Shown one piece after another: positions 32,670-35,169 of a DNA stretch of 35,169 nucleotides (position 1 is the stretch's first letter; every line of letters starts with the position of its first letter). Location: assembly GCA_051650965.1 (NCBI GenBank), contig JBOFRL010000028.1, forward strand, positions 1 to 35,169, written 5' to 3'. This DNA is from Enterovibrio sp051650965. GTDB lineage: Bacteria; Pseudomonadota; Gammaproteobacteria; Enterobacterales; Vibrionaceae. The notes under the pieces are model-generated. The model did no database searches. It had not been told where the DNA came from and was given only the letters and a program-made list of their open reading frames with translations. Made by a program: the position numbers and the translations under genes.

Positions 32670-35033
32670 ATGAAATTACGTTACATTTTGCTAGGCTTAT
32701 TGATCTTAAATGGATGCCAAAGCGTTGGATCAAAAACTAAAACAAACCGCCTTTTATCAAGTCCCGAGGATTCCCCTCTTCTTTTTAGCGATGAAGAGTT
32801 GCAATCAGGCTATGTTTCTCCGCTGCTGCAGGAAAATTTGTGGAAACGCATCTCCATGCAGCTGCAGTTCCCTATTACCGATAATGATCGCGTCAACCAT
32901 TATCGGCAGTGGTACATAAAAAATCCCCTGCATTTACAGGTTGTTGCAAAACGGGCTGAGCCATTTTTATTTTTGATCACCGAGCGGGTCGAGCAGCGCG
33001 GTTTGCCGCTTGAGCTGGCACTGCTGCCGATCGTCGAAAGTTCATTTGATCTCTACGCGCACTCGCACGCCCAAGCGATGGGTTTGTGGCAGTTTGCGCC
33101 AAAAACGGCGCGCACCTTTGGCCTTGAGCAAAACTGGTGGTACGACGGGCGCCGCGACGTATTAAAATCGACCGAAGCCGCCCTTGATTTTCTTGAGTAC
33201 CTCAACAAAAAATTTGACGGCAACTGGCTACACGCCATCGCCGCGTATAACTGCGGTGAAGGGCGCGTCTTTCGCGCGATCAAAGAGAACAAAGCCAAAG
33301 GCAAACCGACCGATTTTTGGTCGCTCTCACTGCCGCGTGAAACCAGCGATTATGTGCCAAAACTTTTGGCCATCTCTGATGTGATCAAAAATAAAAAGAA
33401 GTACGGCTTAGCGGTGCAACCTATCGCCAACAAAAAAGTGCTGGCGCTGGCTAAACCTAATACGCAGATGGAGCTAGCGATGGCGGCAAAACTTGCTGGG
33501 ATCCCGCTTAGCACGCTGCAAGAGCTAAACCCTGCGTATAACCGCTGGGCGACCGCGCCCGACGGCGCAAATCATTTATTGTTGCCAATCAATAAGTTAA
33601 AAGACTTTAAGCAAAATTTTGCTCGGATCGATAAAAAAGAGCTGCAAGTGACGCGTTATCAGATCAAAACGGGGGATGCGCTTTATCGCATTGCTAAAAA
33701 CCATAACGTTAAACTTGATGTTTTGATGAAAATCAATGAGCTAAAAACTCAAGAGCTCAAAATTGGTCAAGAGCTGATCCTGCCAAATCCAAAAAATCTC
33801 ACCATGCTCGCGACATTGAATGACGCATCTGCTGCGGTCACCGCTGCAGTTGAGGCGCCTGCTGAGCCAATGCTTGCTATGGCCAAAACGGAAACCAAAG
33901 CCAAAAAATTGACCGAGGAAAAACCAAGCGAGAGCGCCGCGCAAGTTTTACCAGAGCAAGCTTTAGAGCAGGAAAAAGCAGCGGTGCAAGTCACCAAAAC
34001 GAGCAAAGCAAAACCAGCTAAAGAGCTTAAGACAGCGTCAACCACTGAAATTACCAAAGAGCTTTTGCAAGAGAGCCAAAGCGACGTCCAAACAACATCT
34101 GTAAATTCAGAGCCTGTTGCCATTGCGGCCGTCTTAGCAAACGACGCTGCGACTCTCACGCAAGAAAAGCCGCAGCCGGCAAAGCCGTCACAAGAAAAAG
34201 CAGCGCCTGAGCCAAGCTCAAAAGAGCTGCTCGCTCAAAACGCGCCAGCTGAAAATGTGAAAAAAGCGCCAGCCAAAATCGCCAAAGTCACTCACGCTCA
34301 GCCAGCAAAAGATGAGTCCAAAGATACACTTATCGCACTTGCGTTAGAAGAGAACAAAATGACGACAGCGCAGCTTCGCGCAGAGCTCAAAGCTAAACTT
34401 ATCGAGGAGTTGAAAGAGGAGCTAAAAGCAGAGCTACAAGCTGAGCTTGCCGCGACCATCGCCACCAAAAAAGCCACACGTTTGAAAAAAGCGCAGGCCA
34501 CCATCGCCAATGCTAGCGCGCCATCGGCCGCTGACACGAGCGATGCCGCTGACGCAAACGCCAGTGCAAAGCAGGAAATGACAGCGAGCACGCCAGTGAC
34601 AAACGACGCGCCGGCCAGCGAAACAACTGAGCTCCTCGCCAAAGCGAAAAATAAGTCTAAGGACAAGGACAAAGCGAAAGGCAAGCCAAAGGCGAAAGCT
34701 AAAGCGAAAGACAAGCCTGACAATGACGCCAAAGAAAGCGCAGCGCCGGCAGATGTCAGCGCAAACAGCACCATCGAGCATATCGTTGCGAGCGGCGAAA
34801 GTTTGTGGGGGATCGCGCGTAAGTATCAAGTTTCCTACCAAGATCTACTGGTGTGGAACGATCTCAACACGCAAACCATTATCACGCCTGGCAAAAAATT
34901 GCTGATCAATATCGCGCCCGCCGCAAAGCCTGCGCAAAAAGTGGCGATGGTCAAAAATGAACAGCCAGAAGTTGAAACGCAGGCGCTGCCAGCGGATATC
35001 ACAAAGCCAATTGAGCTGGCTTTAGTCAAATAA
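32670..35033 (+). CDS. mltD: Membrane-bound lytic murein transglycosylase D with very long inter-LysM linker
   Basis: A 787-residue lipoprotein, against 452 residues for E. coli MltD. Order: signal with lipobox ILNGC (Cys16); an SLT domain with catalytic Glu123 in LPIVESSFDL and AMGLWQFAPKTARTFGL (residues about 100-260) that cuts glycan strands to anhydro-muropeptides; LysM1 (about 330-378, YQIKTGDALYRIAKNHNV); a low-complexity linker of about 325 residues rich in Ala, Lys and Glu, with a helical ELKEELKAELQAELA stretch and KAKAKAKDK repeats; LysM2 (about 700-748, HIVASGESLWGIARKYQV); and a 30-residue tail. The ATG at 32670 has a weak binding site and follows gloB by 26 bases. Products would feed AmpG. 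Confidence 0.93.
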   Translation: MKLRYILLGLLILNGCQSVGSKTKTNRLLSSPEDSPLLFSDEELQSGYVSPLLQENLWKRISMQLQFPITDNDRVNHYRQWYIKNPLHLQVVAKRAEPFLFLITERVEQRGLPLELALLPIVESSFDLYAHSHAQAMGLWQFAPKTARTFGLEQNWWYDGRRDVLKSTEAALDFLEYLNKKFDGNWLHAIAAYNCGEGRVFRAIKENKAKGKPTDFWSLSLPRETSDYVPKLLAISDVIKNKKKYGLAVQPIANKKVLALAKPNTQMELAMAAKLAGIPLSTLQELNPAYNRWATAPDGANHLLLPINKLKDFKQNFARIDKKELQVTRYQIKTGDALYRIAKNHNVKLDVLMKINELKTQELKIGQELILPNPKNLTMLATLNDASAAVTAAVEAPAEPMLAMAKTETKAKKLTEEKPSESAAQVLPEQALEQEKAAVQVTKTSKAKPAKELKTASTTEITKELLQESQSDVQTTSVNSEPVAIAAVLANDAATLTQEKPQPAKPSQEKAAPEPSSKELLAQNAPAENVKKAPAKIAKVTHAQPAKDESKDTLIALALEENKMTTAQLRAELKAKLIEELKEELKAELQAELAATIATKKATRLKKAQATIANASAPSAADTSDAADANASAKQEMTASTPVTNDAPASETTELLAKAKNKSKDKDKAKGKPKAKAKAKDKPDNDAKESAAPADVSANSTIEHIVASGESLWGIARKYQVSYQDLLVWNDLNTQTIITPGKKLLINIAPAAKPAQKVAMVKNEQPEVETQALPADITKPIELALVK

Positions 35034-35099
35034 CCGACATCCCGCACCTGTTTTTGGATTTATTTCTACACATGGCGTTTAAACAACTCAGCATCTAAT

Positions 35100-35169
35100 T
35101 TAAGAGTAAATCTGCCGATACTGTTCGCCTAACACGTCGATAATGGTCTGCTGGTCGGCCGTAAGCCCC
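35100..35169 (-). CDS. C-terminal end of a leftward gene (partial)
   Basis: An open frame enters from the right edge and ends in TAA at 35100-35102. It gives 22 residues, GLTADQQTIIDVLG then EQYRQIYS, with an amphipathic helical look. The 5' part lies outside the window, so the protein is not identified. The 66 bases between it and the mltD stop hold no clear terminator. Confidence 0.6.
   Translation of the reverse strand, partial: GLTADQQTIIDVLGEQYRQIYS

Noticed and set aside
34298..34774. 158-residue and neighbouring leftward frames opposite the mltD linker
   Set aside because: They are by-products of the Ala/Lys/Glu-rich codons of the linker, giving artificial Ala/Ser/Leu/Phe-rich protein that mimics membrane segments.

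Overview
The window is a stretch of gammaproteobacterial chromosome, dense in genes and mostly housekeeping. It carries a complete Na+-translocating NADH:quinone oxidoreductase operon (nqrABCDEF), YibL, DUF2750 and TIGR03503 family proteins. It also shows gene neighbourhoods shared with Escherichia and Vibrio: gloB / yafS / rnhA / dnaQ, mltD beside gloB, pyrG-eno, and perM opposite bepA. This points to the Vibrionales / Alteromonadales / Aeromonadales part of the class, probably aquatic. I cannot name the genus from sequence alone. Base composition looks close to half G+C, except for an AT-rich gap upstream of ampG.

Layout: the left edge (1-33) holds the 5' end of a leftward gene that may be an insertion-sequence transposase. 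An AbgT-family transporter (leftward) and pepD (rightward) diverge from a gap with two overlapping inverted repeats (1780-1819). dinB (leftward) faces pepD across a shared terminator, and yciA diverges from dinB. Next is a leftward four-gene operon, DUF2750-yibL-apbE-nqrM, lying directly downstream of the leftward nqrABCDEF operon (7325-13164). ApbE attaches FMN to NqrB and NqrC, and NqrM helps metal-centre maturation, so the two operons jointly make Na+-NQR although a terminator separates them.

The middle part has a YajG-like lipoprotein (leftward) and ampG (rightward, muropeptide recycling), with a 588-base AT-rich gap between them that ends in a terminator-like hairpin. A DUF4156-type lipoprotein, an unrecognised 170-residue protein, htpX (behind a heat-shock-like promoter), pyrG and eno follow. 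perM, bepA, a DUF2066 protein, upp, gmhA and a DUF486 membrane protein make up the next block.

The right part has an LprI-like periplasmic protein with a TTG start, a TIGR03503 membrane protein overlapping dnaQ, rnhA, the methyltransferase yafS, gloB and mltD. The encoded MltD is far longer than the E. coli protein because of a linker of about 325 residues between its two LysM domains. The last 70 bases hold the C-terminal end of a leftward gene. I saw no tRNA, rRNA, CRISPR array or prophage, and no frameshifted gene. Envelope maintenance (AmpG, MltD, HtpX, BepA, LprI-like, GmhA) and sodium bioenergetics are the two recurring themes.
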